Shown: piece by piece, positions 26,126-33,501 of the stretch | Numbering within the stretch: position 1 is the first letter of the stretch | Layout: each line of letters begins with the position of its first letter | Notes under the pieces: model-generated | The model's database searches: none | What the model was told of the DNA's origin: nothing | Seen by the model: the letters and a program-made list of their open reading frames with translations, nothing else | Position numbers and translations under genes: made by a program | Assembly (NCBI RefSeq): GCF_000212415.1 | Contig: NC_015500.1 | Location: 2,232,001-2,296,000, forward strand | Length of the DNA stretch: 64,000 bases | Source of the DNA: Treponema brennaborense DSM 12168 | Lineage (GTDB): Bacteria; Spirochaetota; Spirochaetia; Treponematales; Treponemataceae | Direction of reading: 5' to 3'

Positions 26126-27022
26126 TTACTGTTTGACGGAACCGCTGACCATACCGTTGTAGATCTGTTTTTGCAGAACGATAAAAATAATCAGCGTCGG
26201 CACGAGCGCGATAACGATTCCCGCGCAAATCAGTTCCCACTGCGATCCGAACGGCCCTTTGAATTTATACAGAACGGTTGAGATAACGGTCAGCGATTTT
26301 TTCGGCATGTACAGAAACGGCGTGTAAAAGTCGTTGTACAGCCCGATCGATTTTATGATCAGAACGGTCACGGTCGCCGGTTTCAGCAGCGGCATGATTA
26401 TCTGAAAATACACGCGAAAATATCCGGCGCCGTCCAGAATCGCCGATTCATCCAGAGATTTTGAAATACTTTCCAAAAATTGCAGGTAAATGTAAATAGC
26501 CATAATATCCGTTCCCATGGCGAGGATAATCGGAGTTGCCATGGTATTGTACAAATGCAGCGCGTTTATGATCTGAAACCGCGCCACTTGCGCCGTCGTA
26601 CCGGGAATCAGTACGATCCACAAAAACAAGTGCCTGATCAGTTCTTTTCCGCGAAAATCGAAGCGATGCAATACGTACGAAGCCATCGTTCCCGTCATAA
26701 TCGATCCGGCGCTGGCAAGGACGATCATGACGAACGTATTCCAGAACGCCAGCCCCATGTTTCCCTTTTGCCACACGGTGATAAAATTGTCGAGCGCCCA
26801 TCTTTGAGGCAACTCGAACGCGCCGGTTGAATTGAACTCGGCACCCGTTTTAAAAGCACCGAAAAAAACGACCAGAATCGGCAGAATGATTATCAGCGCG
26901 GTAAAAACAAGCAGCGTATACTTCAGGCAGGTGAATAAAGTTCCCATCACACCGGAATGCCGGAAAAAACGCCGAAACTCATTTTTCTGTTCCGAACGGG
27001 TTTTCTGCAACGCGTTATCCAT
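26126..27022 (-). CDS. Carbohydrate ABC transporter permease (MalG-like)
   Basis: A 298-residue inner-membrane permease of the CUT1 sugar family with six helices. The EAA loop is visible as ESISKSLDESAILDGAGYFR followed by PLLKPA. GGAGG is 7 nt before the ATG and the gene starts 2 bp after the MalF-like stop codon, so both subunits are made together. No ATPase gene is in the locus; a shared MsmK/MalK-type ATPase elsewhere in the genome would be needed, as is common for CUT1 systems. Confidence 0.92.
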   Translation of the reverse strand: MDNALQKTRSEQKNEFRRFFRHSGVMGTLFTCLKYTLLVFTALIIILPILVVFFGAFKTGAEFNSTGAFELPQRWALDNFITVWQKGNMGLAFWNTFVMIVLASAGSIMTGTMASYVLHRFDFRGKELIRHLFLWIVLIPGTTAQVARFQIINALHLYNTMATPIILAMGTDIMAIYIYLQFLESISKSLDESAILDGAGYFRVYFQIIMPLLKPATVTVLIIKSIGLYNDFYTPFLYMPKKSLTVISTVLYKFKGPFGSQWELICAGIVIALVPTLIIFIVLQKQIYNGMVSGSVKQ

Positions 27023-27024
27023 AG

Positions 27025-27900
27025 TTAGTCCTCCAGTTTGAAAAATTTTTCCTGAATCGCCGTTACGACGAGAACGATACCCGTTAAAATCATGGCCATG
27101 GCCGACGCCAAACCGATTTTACTGTACTTGAACGCCGTATCGACCGTCCGAATAACGAACGTTTCGCTGCCGTTGCCGCCGCCGGTCATAATGTACGGTG
27201 TTTCAAACGCACTGAGCGAACCGGTGATGGACAAAATGACCATCAGTTTTACGATCGGAATAATCGTTTTCAAAATGATGTGCCGGAACACGTCCCACCA
27301 ATTCGCGCCGTCCAATTCGGCGGCTTCGTATATCTCCGTGGGAATGGATTGAATCGCTCCCAGAAACATGATCATGTTGTAGCCCATGTACCGCCACACC
27401 GACGTGAACGCAACGGACCAGTTTACCAATTTAGGATCGCTCAACCACAGCGTATCGCCTTTAAAGCCCAAAAATCGCAGCAGCGTATTCAGCGTTCCCG
27501 TATCCCGATAGAAATACAGGAAAATGAGACCGATGGCTACGCCGTTTATCAAGTTCGGAAAGAAAAATATGCCTTTAAAAAACGATTTTCCTTTGCATTC
27601 AAACGAAAGAACCGTCGCAAAAAATAAGGCCGCCGCAATCTGCACGATAGACGCGGCAAGATAATACAAGCTGACCTTAAACACCCGATAATTTTCCGGA
27701 CGGGTCAGCGCGTCGATATAATTTTGCAATCCGATATATTTTTTCTCCCCCATGCCGTCCCATCGCAGGAAGCTGTATTCGATCATGCTCAAAAACGGTA
27801 AATAGCCGAAAACGACTATAAGAGCGACCGGCACCAGCAGAAAAAGGAACGCGACCGTCTTTTGCTGTTTTTTATACGTCAAATCAGAAAATCGTTTCAT
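27025..27900 (-). CDS. Carbohydrate ABC transporter permease (MalF-like)
   Basis: A 291-residue partner permease. After a short basic start (MKRFSDLTYKKQQ) it has six helices, with the EAA loop in TEIYEAAELDGANWWDVFRH. It would form the import channel with the MalG-like protein. The start at 27900 follows GGAG; a tandem duplication of 13 bp (27902-27927) has produced a second copy of the Shine-Dalgarno sequence and an upstream out-of-phase ATG. The upstream frame to 28017 lacks family similarity and is not counted. Confidence 0.92.
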   Translation of the reverse strand: MKRFSDLTYKKQQKTVAFLFLLVPVALIVVFGYLPFLSMIEYSFLRWDGMGEKKYIGLQNYIDALTRPENYRVFKVSLYYLAASIVQIAAALFFATVLSFECKGKSFFKGIFFFPNLINGVAIGLIFLYFYRDTGTLNTLLRFLGFKGDTLWLSDPKLVNWSVAFTSVWRYMGYNMIMFLGAIQSIPTEIYEAAELDGANWWDVFRHIILKTIIPIVKLMVILSITGSLSAFETPYIMTGGGNGSETFVIRTVDTAFKYSKIGLASAMAMILTGIVLVVTAIQEKFFKLED

Positions 27901-27901
27901 T

Positions 27902-27927
27902 ATCTTTTCTCCATATCTTTTCTCCAT
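27902..27927. repeat. 13-bp tandem duplication covering the MalF Shine-Dalgarno sequence
   Basis: ATCTTTTCTCCAT occurs twice in a row (27902-27914, 27915-27927; plus strand). On the coding strand each copy reads ATGGAGAAAAGAT, so the ribosome-binding site is doubled directly before the MalF start at 27900. Confidence 0.9.
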
Positions 27928-28039
27928 AAAAAAAAGGCGGCCGCTACCCGGCGTACTCCGCACTCCGAACGCAGCGGGCATTCGGAAGAAACGCTTCGCA
28001 CGGCACACCTTCTTCAAATATCCGCCAAAACGGTACGTC

Positions 28040-29365
28040 TTACGGAGTTACGTTCAAAGTTTTACGCGCTTTTGCCCAGCGCGCGTTCCAATCGTTCATG
28101 ATATCGTCGAACGTTTCTTTGGTAGTTCCCATGGCGGCGTCCACGATGCGGACTTTCTGCGGATCTTGCCACAAACCTATTTCGGATTCGGAATCCAATT
28201 TATCCAGCAGACCTTCTTCACCTTCATGCGCGGGAAGCTGAGTTTTGAAAACGACGCCGACTTCCTTGAAACTGTCCAGCACGGCCGGAAATTCGCTGCC
28301 TTTGAGCGCGGGAATGGCGACGTTATCTTTTGCGTACGACGACCGATTTGCAAACCACAAAGCCCACGCTTTTGCGGCGGCTTTGTTTTCACTGTATTTG
28401 TTCACACCGATAGCGTAATCCAACGAAGGTTCGGCATACACGACACCGTCGTGACTGACCGGGTACGGCATATAGCCGACGACGGCATCCGGATCGTAGC
28501 CGGACTTTGCCGCGATGTCGCGGAACTGACTGATAGCCCACGAGCCCAGATTCATCACGCCGATTTTGCCGTCTACGAAATCCTGCTTCGATTTTTCCCA
28601 ATCGGACGTAAGCAGATCCTGTTCGCACAAACCGCGTTTTACCACTTCGTACATCACTTTGTATAATTCGTAATGCGGCATTCCCTTACTGAACGGAGCG
28701 TCCATATGGATCATTTTATTGCCCCAATCGGGATCGCCCGCATACGCAAGCCGGCCGCCCTCCCACTGCGTCAAAGTCCATTTCGACGGATAATTCATGA
28801 AAAACGGTATCGCCGCCGTGTTTTTCTTTATTTTGGCAAGACAAGCGTAAAATTCATCCGAAGTCGTGGGAAATTCGGTAATTCCGGCTTTTTTGAACAC
28901 CTGCTTGTTATACAGCAAACCGCCGGCGTTCGCGTTGATCGGCACCCCGTACACGATACCGTCGAAATAATACTGCTGTGCGGATTCAAGAAAATCGTAT
29001 TTCTGATTCAAATCCGCAAAACTGCCCATCGGTTCGTAAAATTTTCCGAGATCGCTGTTGAAAGGCGGTGCGGTTACCACCATCAGCACGTCGCCGTACG
29101 ACTTCGTAGACATGCGGGTGCGAACCGTGCCGGCGTAATCGTGTACCGCTTCAAATTCAACGTGTACGTTCGGATATACGGCGGCGAACTGAGCCTTGTA
29201 TTCTTCAAACTTGTCTTCCATATCTGTGCGGTGGTGCAAAACGATGATGTCGCCCGAAACCTCACCGGTAGCGGCGCCGACCGCGGACGACTCTTTCGAG
29301 CCGGTTGCATACAAGGTACCGAATACAGCGATACAAACTGCCAAAAGCGCAATCGATTTTTTCAT
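28040..29365 (-). CDS. Extracellular sugar-binding protein of the ABC importer
   Basis: A 441-residue family 1 solute-binding protein. The N-terminus MKKSIALLAVCIAVFGTLYA is a signal peptide; the next residues (TGSKESS) contain no cysteine, so it is probably periplasmic rather than a lipoprotein. It has the usual fold cues, such as GGLLYNKQVFKKAGI and the GVMNLGSWAISQF stretch. First gene of the minus-strand mannan operon, with AGGAGG 7 nt before the ATG, a TTGACA/CATAAT promoter and an operator upstream. The ligand is inferred from context to be manno-oligosaccharide. Confidence 0.9.
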   Translation of the reverse strand: MKKSIALLAVCIAVFGTLYATGSKESSAVGAATGEVSGDIIVLHHRTDMEDKFEEYKAQFAAVYPNVHVEFEAVHDYAGTVRTRMSTKSYGDVLMVVTAPPFNSDLGKFYEPMGSFADLNQKYDFLESAQQYYFDGIVYGVPINANAGGLLYNKQVFKKAGITEFPTTSDEFYACLAKIKKNTAAIPFFMNYPSKWTLTQWEGGRLAYAGDPDWGNKMIHMDAPFSKGMPHYELYKVMYEVVKRGLCEQDLLTSDWEKSKQDFVDGKIGVMNLGSWAISQFRDIAAKSGYDPDAVVGYMPYPVSHDGVVYAEPSLDYAIGVNKYSENKAAAKAWALWFANRSSYAKDNVAIPALKGSEFPAVLDSFKEVGVVFKTQLPAHEGEEGLLDKLDSESEIGLWQDPQKVRIVDAAMGTTKETFDDIMNDWNARWAKARKTLNVTP

Positions 29366-29415
29366 GATATCCTCCTAATGAAAACGACGGAACGGAATAC
29401 CGCCCGTTTGACACG

Positions 29416-29427
29416 GAAACCGGTTTC
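29416..29427. promoter_or_regulatory. Candidate LacI-family operator, site 1
   Basis: GAAACCGGTTTC, perfect palindrome, 14-25 bp after the -10 box of the leftward promoter. It is identical to site 3 at 18982 and lies about 60 bp before the binding-protein start codon. The plus-strand context (CGGTTTCTTAAAACATAA) resembles that of site 2. Confidence 0.75.
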
Positions 29428-29441
29428 TTAAAACATAATTC

Positions 29442-29470
29442 ATTATGCACGGGGAGAAAGCATCTGTCAA
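29442..29470 (-). promoter_or_regulatory. Promoter of the leftward mannan operon
   Basis: On the minus strand TTGACA (29465-29470), 17-bp spacer, CATAAT (29442-29447). The predicted start site is near 29435, so operator site 1 covers about +8 to +19. Confidence 0.75.
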
Positions 29471-29720
29471 GCTTTTTTTCCATTCATCGGGTGATTTTCC
29501 GATCCGCTTTCCGCCGCATATAGATTCCGTTTCCGCAGCTGCCATACGATGCAATTATTATTTATTATATTACAATCACTTAAATAAATCATACATATAA
29601 AGAAACACAACGCATACCCGTTTGCAGTCGACGCTGAATGAATCGACAAAACACATACGTGCGAAAATAAATGATTTTTTTCTTGACAAACCGGAAAAAC
29701 TGTGTTTTCCTTAACAAAAA

Positions 29721-29732
29721 GAAAACGGTTTC
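29721..29732. promoter_or_regulatory. Candidate LacI-family operator, site 2
   Basis: GAAAACGGTTTC differs from sites 1 and 3 at one base. It lies 26 bp before the GTG start of the first rightward lipoprotein gene and 33 bp after a TTGACA box. Confidence 0.65.
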
Positions 29733-29757
29733 TTTTAAACATAACAGGAGGATTAAC

Positions 29758-30378
29758 GTGAATCAAAAGTTACGGATTCTTTCCGCCGTATTGCTTTCAG
29801 CAGCGGCTGCGCTCACCGTGTTTTCATGCGCAGCGACGAAAGCGATCGCCGCCGATACCGGCGCGGAAGAATTATTGGAAGGTTTCAACGGAAGCACCGC
29901 GTGGAAAGCCGTAGGAAAAAACTGGGGAGACGGAGACTGTTCCACGTCGGCACTCGTTACGGATGAATGGCACACGGAAGGAACGGGAGCACTGAAAGGT
30001 TCGTTTGCAAAAACGGGGGAAACGGGCGGAGCGGCGACGTATTTTACGGAAGCGCCGGCCGTCGCCGATTTCAGTCCGTACGAATCGGTGCTGTTCGACG
30101 TATACAATCCGCTGGAAGTTCCCGTTCAGGTTTCGTTCGCCGTAACGACCGGCGGCGGTTGGGAATGGTATGAAAGCAACGTGTTCGAGGTTGCACCCGG
30201 TGAAGCACGCAATCTGCAAGCGGACTTCTATACCGGAACGCTCAAATGCGCGCTGACCGGCTGGCAGTTTACGGCGAATCTTGGCGACAGCGACGACGTA
30301 CGCCGCGTCGCCGTCAAGTTCCAACTGCCCGCCGATACGGAAGGGTTTCTCTACATCGACAATATCCGCCTGAAATAA
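29758..30378 (+). CDS. Lipoprotein with a carbohydrate-binding-like domain
   Basis: A 206-residue lipoprotein: signal peptide NQKLRILSAVLLSAAAALTV with lipobox FSC, then one beta-rich domain (about residues 40-206) with the layout of CBM11/CIA30-type jelly rolls: GFNGSTAWKAVG at the start, FSPYESVLFDVYNP in the middle and GFLYIDNIRLK at the end. I know no named family member. The start codon is GTG at 29758, with AGGAGG 8 nt upstream. It is the first gene of the rightward operon, behind an operator, and probably binds mannan fragments in the periplasm or at the surface. Confidence 0.75.
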   Translation: MNQKLRILSAVLLSAAAALTVFSCAATKAIAADTGAEELLEGFNGSTAWKAVGKNWGDGDCSTSALVTDEWHTEGTGALKGSFAKTGETGGAATYFTEAPAVADFSPYESVLFDVYNPLEVPVQVSFAVTTGGGWEWYESNVFEVAPGEARNLQADFYTGTLKCALTGWQFTANLGDSDDVRRVAVKFQLPADTEGFLYIDNIRLK

Positions 30379-30401
30379 CGGCGAAATCAAAGAGGTTTAC
30401 C

Positions 30402-31904
30402 ATGATGAAAAAAAGAATCGTACTCACCTGCGCGGCGTTTTTTGCCGCGGCAACAGTGGCGCTGACCGGCTGTCCGCAGTCGTCGGGCGGCGGAACCCCG
30501 GCGCAAAGCAGCGGCGGCACCTACGAAGACGGCGCAAAAGACGACGACGGCAACGTTACGTCCGATTTGAAAAGCGCCGAACTGAAAACGGACGACGCGG
30601 ACAATCTTAAATACGTGTTCGACGGAGACTTCAAATACGAAGCAAAAGACGCTGCTTCCGACTGGAAAAACGTTACGGCCGACGTTCTGTCAGTAGCCGC
30701 GGCGGGAACCGACAAAGTACTGAAAATCGCCTACGACCTGACGGGAACGGGTGAAAAGAAACTGGACGTGTCGCTCATACTCGGCGGAAAAAACATCGCG
30801 AACTCAGTTTGGAAAACCAAACTCTACATTCCCGAATCGTACACGGCCGCCGGAGAAGCCGTCTATCCGGTCGTTCAATTGTTTGCAAAATACGGAACGG
30901 CCTGGGCCAGCACGACTGAAGTAAAACTGAACACCACAACGATCAGCAGCGGCTGGCACACGATTACCGTAGACATCGGAAACGCCGCAGTCAAAATCGA
31001 CGACCGCGCGCTGAGTGCGGCGGATCTTTCAACGGGAGAAACCGCCGACGTCAGCACGTGGAAAGCAAATCTGAGCGCGGCGCAATCCGTCGGATTCCGC
31101 TTCTATGCGAACGGAATTTCCGCCGCAATGGAAGGACCGTTCTATATCGATTACGTGCATGTCACCGATATCGCCGCGGCAATCCCCGCCGCACCGTCAA
31201 TCGCATACGACGCCGGTACCGGCACCGTAACCATAACCGGTGAAGCAGGCTGCACGTTCAGGTACACTACGGACGGTTCCGAACCCACGGTAAATTCGGC
31301 GGAATACACCGCACCGTTTGCCGCAGCGGCAAGTACGACCGTCAAAGCGATCGCCGTAAACGGTGCGGGCGCGGTGTCCGCAGCAGCGACGAAAATATGT
31401 TCGGCAAAAAAATATACCTTCGACGCGGAAACCGCCGAAGGCTTCACCGGCGGTGAAGACGGAACGATAGAAGCCGCGGCGTTCGAGTCGCAAAAGACGC
31501 TCAAACTCACCGTAAACGCCGGCGGCGCAAAAGTTACGGCATCCGCCGCGCCCGATTCCGCAGATATGACCGGAAAAAAACTTGAAGCGAGAATCTGGAT
31601 TCCCGCCGCCCACGCAAAATCTCAGAACAACGCGGCAGATCCCGAGGTAAAAACCCCCGGCGTTAAACTCTATGCAAAATCGGGTGATTGGGCCTGGGGC
31701 GACAAATGGATCAATGAACTGCAATGGCTGTCCGACGACGGCGACGAATGGGTCACTGTCAGCGCGACGTTCACCGAGCTTACCGGTGCGGACGGCTGCG
31801 ATATAACCGCCGTTAAAGAATTCGGCATATCGTACGAAGTAAACGGCAGCGCCGCGTGCGAACCGCTCTACGTCGACTGGATCGACATTATCGACGCGAA
31901 CTGA
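30402..31904 (+). CDS. Two-module lipoprotein with chitobiase-C-type linker domain
   Basis: A 500-residue lipoprotein (lipobox ALTGC, residue about 23) followed by a Ser/Gly-rich spacer. Two related beta-rich modules (about residues 60-255 and 345-500) share the ordering KLYIPES or RIWIPAA, then FAKYG or YAKSG, then WHTITVD or WVTVSAT, and both end with a Tyr-x-Asp motif (FYIDYVHVTDI; LYVDWIDIIDAN). Between them is a domain like the chitobiase/hexosaminidase C-terminal repeat (FRYTTDGSEPTVNSAEYTAP). The pattern suggests a glycan-binding surface protein that arose by module duplication. No catalytic motif is visible. The start is one of two adjacent ATGs (30402, 30405). Confidence 0.75.
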   Translation: MMKKRIVLTCAAFFAAATVALTGCPQSSGGGTPAQSSGGTYEDGAKDDDGNVTSDLKSAELKTDDADNLKYVFDGDFKYEAKDAASDWKNVTADVLSVAAAGTDKVLKIAYDLTGTGEKKLDVSLILGGKNIANSVWKTKLYIPESYTAAGEAVYPVVQLFAKYGTAWASTTEVKLNTTTISSGWHTITVDIGNAAVKIDDRALSAADLSTGETADVSTWKANLSAAQSVGFRFYANGISAAMEGPFYIDYVHVTDIAAAIPAAPSIAYDAGTGTVTITGEAGCTFRYTTDGSEPTVNSAEYTAPFAAAASTTVKAIAVNGAGAVSAAATKICSAKKYTFDAETAEGFTGGEDGTIEAAAFESQKTLKLTVNAGGAKVTASAAPDSADMTGKKLEARIWIPAAHAKSQNNAADPEVKTPGVKLYAKSGDWAWGDKWINELQWLSDDGDEWVTVSATFTELTGADGCDITAVKEFGISYEVNGSAACEPLYVDWIDIIDAN

Positions 31905-31927
31905 TACTCCGAGGCAGAGTATTGCCG

Positions 31928-31963
31928 GAGCCGGCGGCGCAAAATCCCGCCGGCTCGTTTTTT
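31928..31963 (+). terminator. Terminator-like hairpin between lipoprotein and barrel genes
   Basis: GAGCCGGCGG (31928-31937) pairs perfectly with CCGCCGGCTC (31947-31956), followed by a run of T (31958-31963). It lies 22 nt before the start of the outer-membrane barrel gene, with no obvious promoter between, so it probably reduces rather than blocks transcription into that gene. Confidence 0.8.
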
Positions 31964-31984
31964 CAACGAAAACAGGAACACCAC

Positions 31985-33406
31985 ATGAATTACTCTTTCA
32001 AAAAGAAAATCGGAACGGTCGGCGCGGCGCTGCTCGTTTTGGGAACCGCGTCGTTCGCCCAGCAGACGATCGACGCCAAAACGACGGCAAATTTTGAAAT
32101 GCGCGCGCATACGAGCGCGGGATACGACTTTGAAACGAATCGAAGCGGACTGGAAACGCAAATCGATCAAGTGCAAGTCTGGTTTGAAATTTTTCCGTAC
32201 GACACGTACGGCGTTACGCCGCAAGCAAAAAAAGGCCTGAACGTCAGCATCCGGGCCGAAGGGCTTAAATATGCGTTCAAATGGTTCGACATGTACCGGA
32301 AACCGACCGACGACACCGCCGAATCGGTTTCCTCCGCAGGAAGATATTCCGAATCGAGAATGGATACGTTTGAATGCGAGCGCATCGTAGCAGAAGTCGG
32401 GTACCGGGATTTTTACCTGAGCATCGCGGATACGGACAATCCCGTCTGGTTTTCCAGCGCATCGCTGCAAAGCATTTTTGACGAGCTGGCAAAAAAATCC
32501 GGAGACGAAAACCTGCTCGGCATTCCGTTTACCGGCATCACGAAAGACAGCGTAAAATCGGCGGCGGCCAACTTCGACATTTCGGGTATCCTGAGCGCCG
32601 GCTACCGGACGGATTTGCTTTCCGCAGCGGTCAAGGCCGCCTCAAAAGGAACCTGGCTCGACAACGAACGCAACGCCTGGATATTCGGCGGTTCGATAAC
32701 GGCGAAACCGTTAAAAGACCTTTCGGCGTCCGCCGATTTTTTAACGACCGTCAATTATACGTTCAAAGAAAGTACCCGCGAATACGTCGACGTTACGCAA
32801 TTCGGCCTGAAATCGGATTACGCATTCCATCTGACGGACGAATACGTTATCAAACCGTACGCCGGCTTCGACGGAATGTACAAACAAAACGAATTCAGTT
32901 GGGAAGCGGGCGCGGGCTTTACGTTTTACTGGCGGGGTGCCGAATACGCGGTTCCTTACGACATATTGAACATATGGAATCTGAAAATTCCGGTCGGATT
33001 TTCCGCCGCGCTCAACGTAAACGACGCAAATCAAGTGAATCTTATCTGTTCCCTGTTTGAAGATTCCGCGCCGGGAGGCCTGATACCGAATTTAGGCGGA
33101 TTCGCGGAATTTGAACTGAGAAACGCAGCCTCATCCGACGGCAAAGACGCGCGCGCGGGAATCGCCGTCCAAATCGAATACCGCGTTACAAAAAAAATCA
33201 GACCGTATCTGTTCGCCAAATACGTGCAAGGATACGGAAGCGGAAAACTGACGGGTACCGACGATCTGAACACGCGCGCGGGCGTACTGTTCGTCCCCGC
33301 ACCTCGGTTCAGCGTCGACCTCAGGTACGAGCGCTCGGACAAAACCGGAAAAAATCCCGTATACGACGACGGCGCGATAACGGCCCGCTTCGCAATCAAA
33401 TTATAA
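31985..33406 (+). CDS. Predicted outer-membrane beta-barrel protein (porin-like)
   Basis: A 473-residue protein with a cleavable signal peptide (GTVGAALLVLGTASFAQQ) and then alternating polar/hydrophobic beta-strands throughout, many aromatic belt residues, and a final strand GAITARFAIKL. This is what an outer-membrane channel looks like; I do not recognise the family. With the two lipoproteins before it and the mannanase and importer across the divergent promoter, it is the best candidate for the outer-membrane entry of manno-oligosaccharides. AGGA lies 7 nt before the ATG. It is preceded by a hairpin terminator, which may set its level below or apart from the lipoproteins. Confidence 0.75.
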   Translation: MNYSFKKKIGTVGAALLVLGTASFAQQTIDAKTTANFEMRAHTSAGYDFETNRSGLETQIDQVQVWFEIFPYDTYGVTPQAKKGLNVSIRAEGLKYAFKWFDMYRKPTDDTAESVSSAGRYSESRMDTFECERIVAEVGYRDFYLSIADTDNPVWFSSASLQSIFDELAKKSGDENLLGIPFTGITKDSVKSAAANFDISGILSAGYRTDLLSAAVKAASKGTWLDNERNAWIFGGSITAKPLKDLSASADFLTTVNYTFKESTREYVDVTQFGLKSDYAFHLTDEYVIKPYAGFDGMYKQNEFSWEAGAGFTFYWRGAEYAVPYDILNIWNLKIPVGFSAALNVNDANQVNLICSLFEDSAPGGLIPNLGGFAEFELRNAASSDGKDARAGIAVQIEYRVTKKIRPYLFAKYVQGYGSGKLTGTDDLNTRAGVLFVPAPRFSVDLRYERSDKTGKNPVYDDGAITARFAIKL

Positions 33407-33461
33407 AAACAGCCGCGTTCCGTGCGGTTAAAACGGCAGCCGCACAGGACGCAAAATGCGG

Positions 33462-33490
33462 TATACAAACCGTGCCGGTTTTGGTAATAT
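33462..33490 (+). promoter_or_regulatory. Possible promoter and operator of the LacI-family gene
   Basis: TATACA (33462-33467), 17 bp, TAATAT (33485-33490); the leader to the ATG at 33502 would be about 4 nt. The spacer holds AAACCGTGCCGGTTT (33467-33481), whose 6-bp arms match the arms of the mannan-locus palindrome with 3 extra central bases. This could be an autoregulatory site of lower affinity. Confidence 0.4.
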
Positions 33491-33501
33491 GATCAAAGAA
33501 T

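Larger units (their letters stand above)
29366..29757. other. Divergent control region of the mannan locus (392 bp without a gene)
   Basis: This region separates the leftward importer/enzyme operon from the rightward lipoprotein/barrel operon. It holds a leftward promoter (29442-29470), two operator-like palindromes (29416-29427, 29721-29732) and a TTGACA box at 29683-29688 for the rightward side, whose -10 is unclear. The middle (about 29540-29600) is very AT-rich. I see no small RNA or ORF I can support. Confidence 0.7.

Noticed and set aside
27901-28017. N-terminal extension of the MalF-like protein to 28017
   Set aside because: The extra 39 residues have no family similarity and lie before two Shine-Dalgarno sequences that point to 27900.
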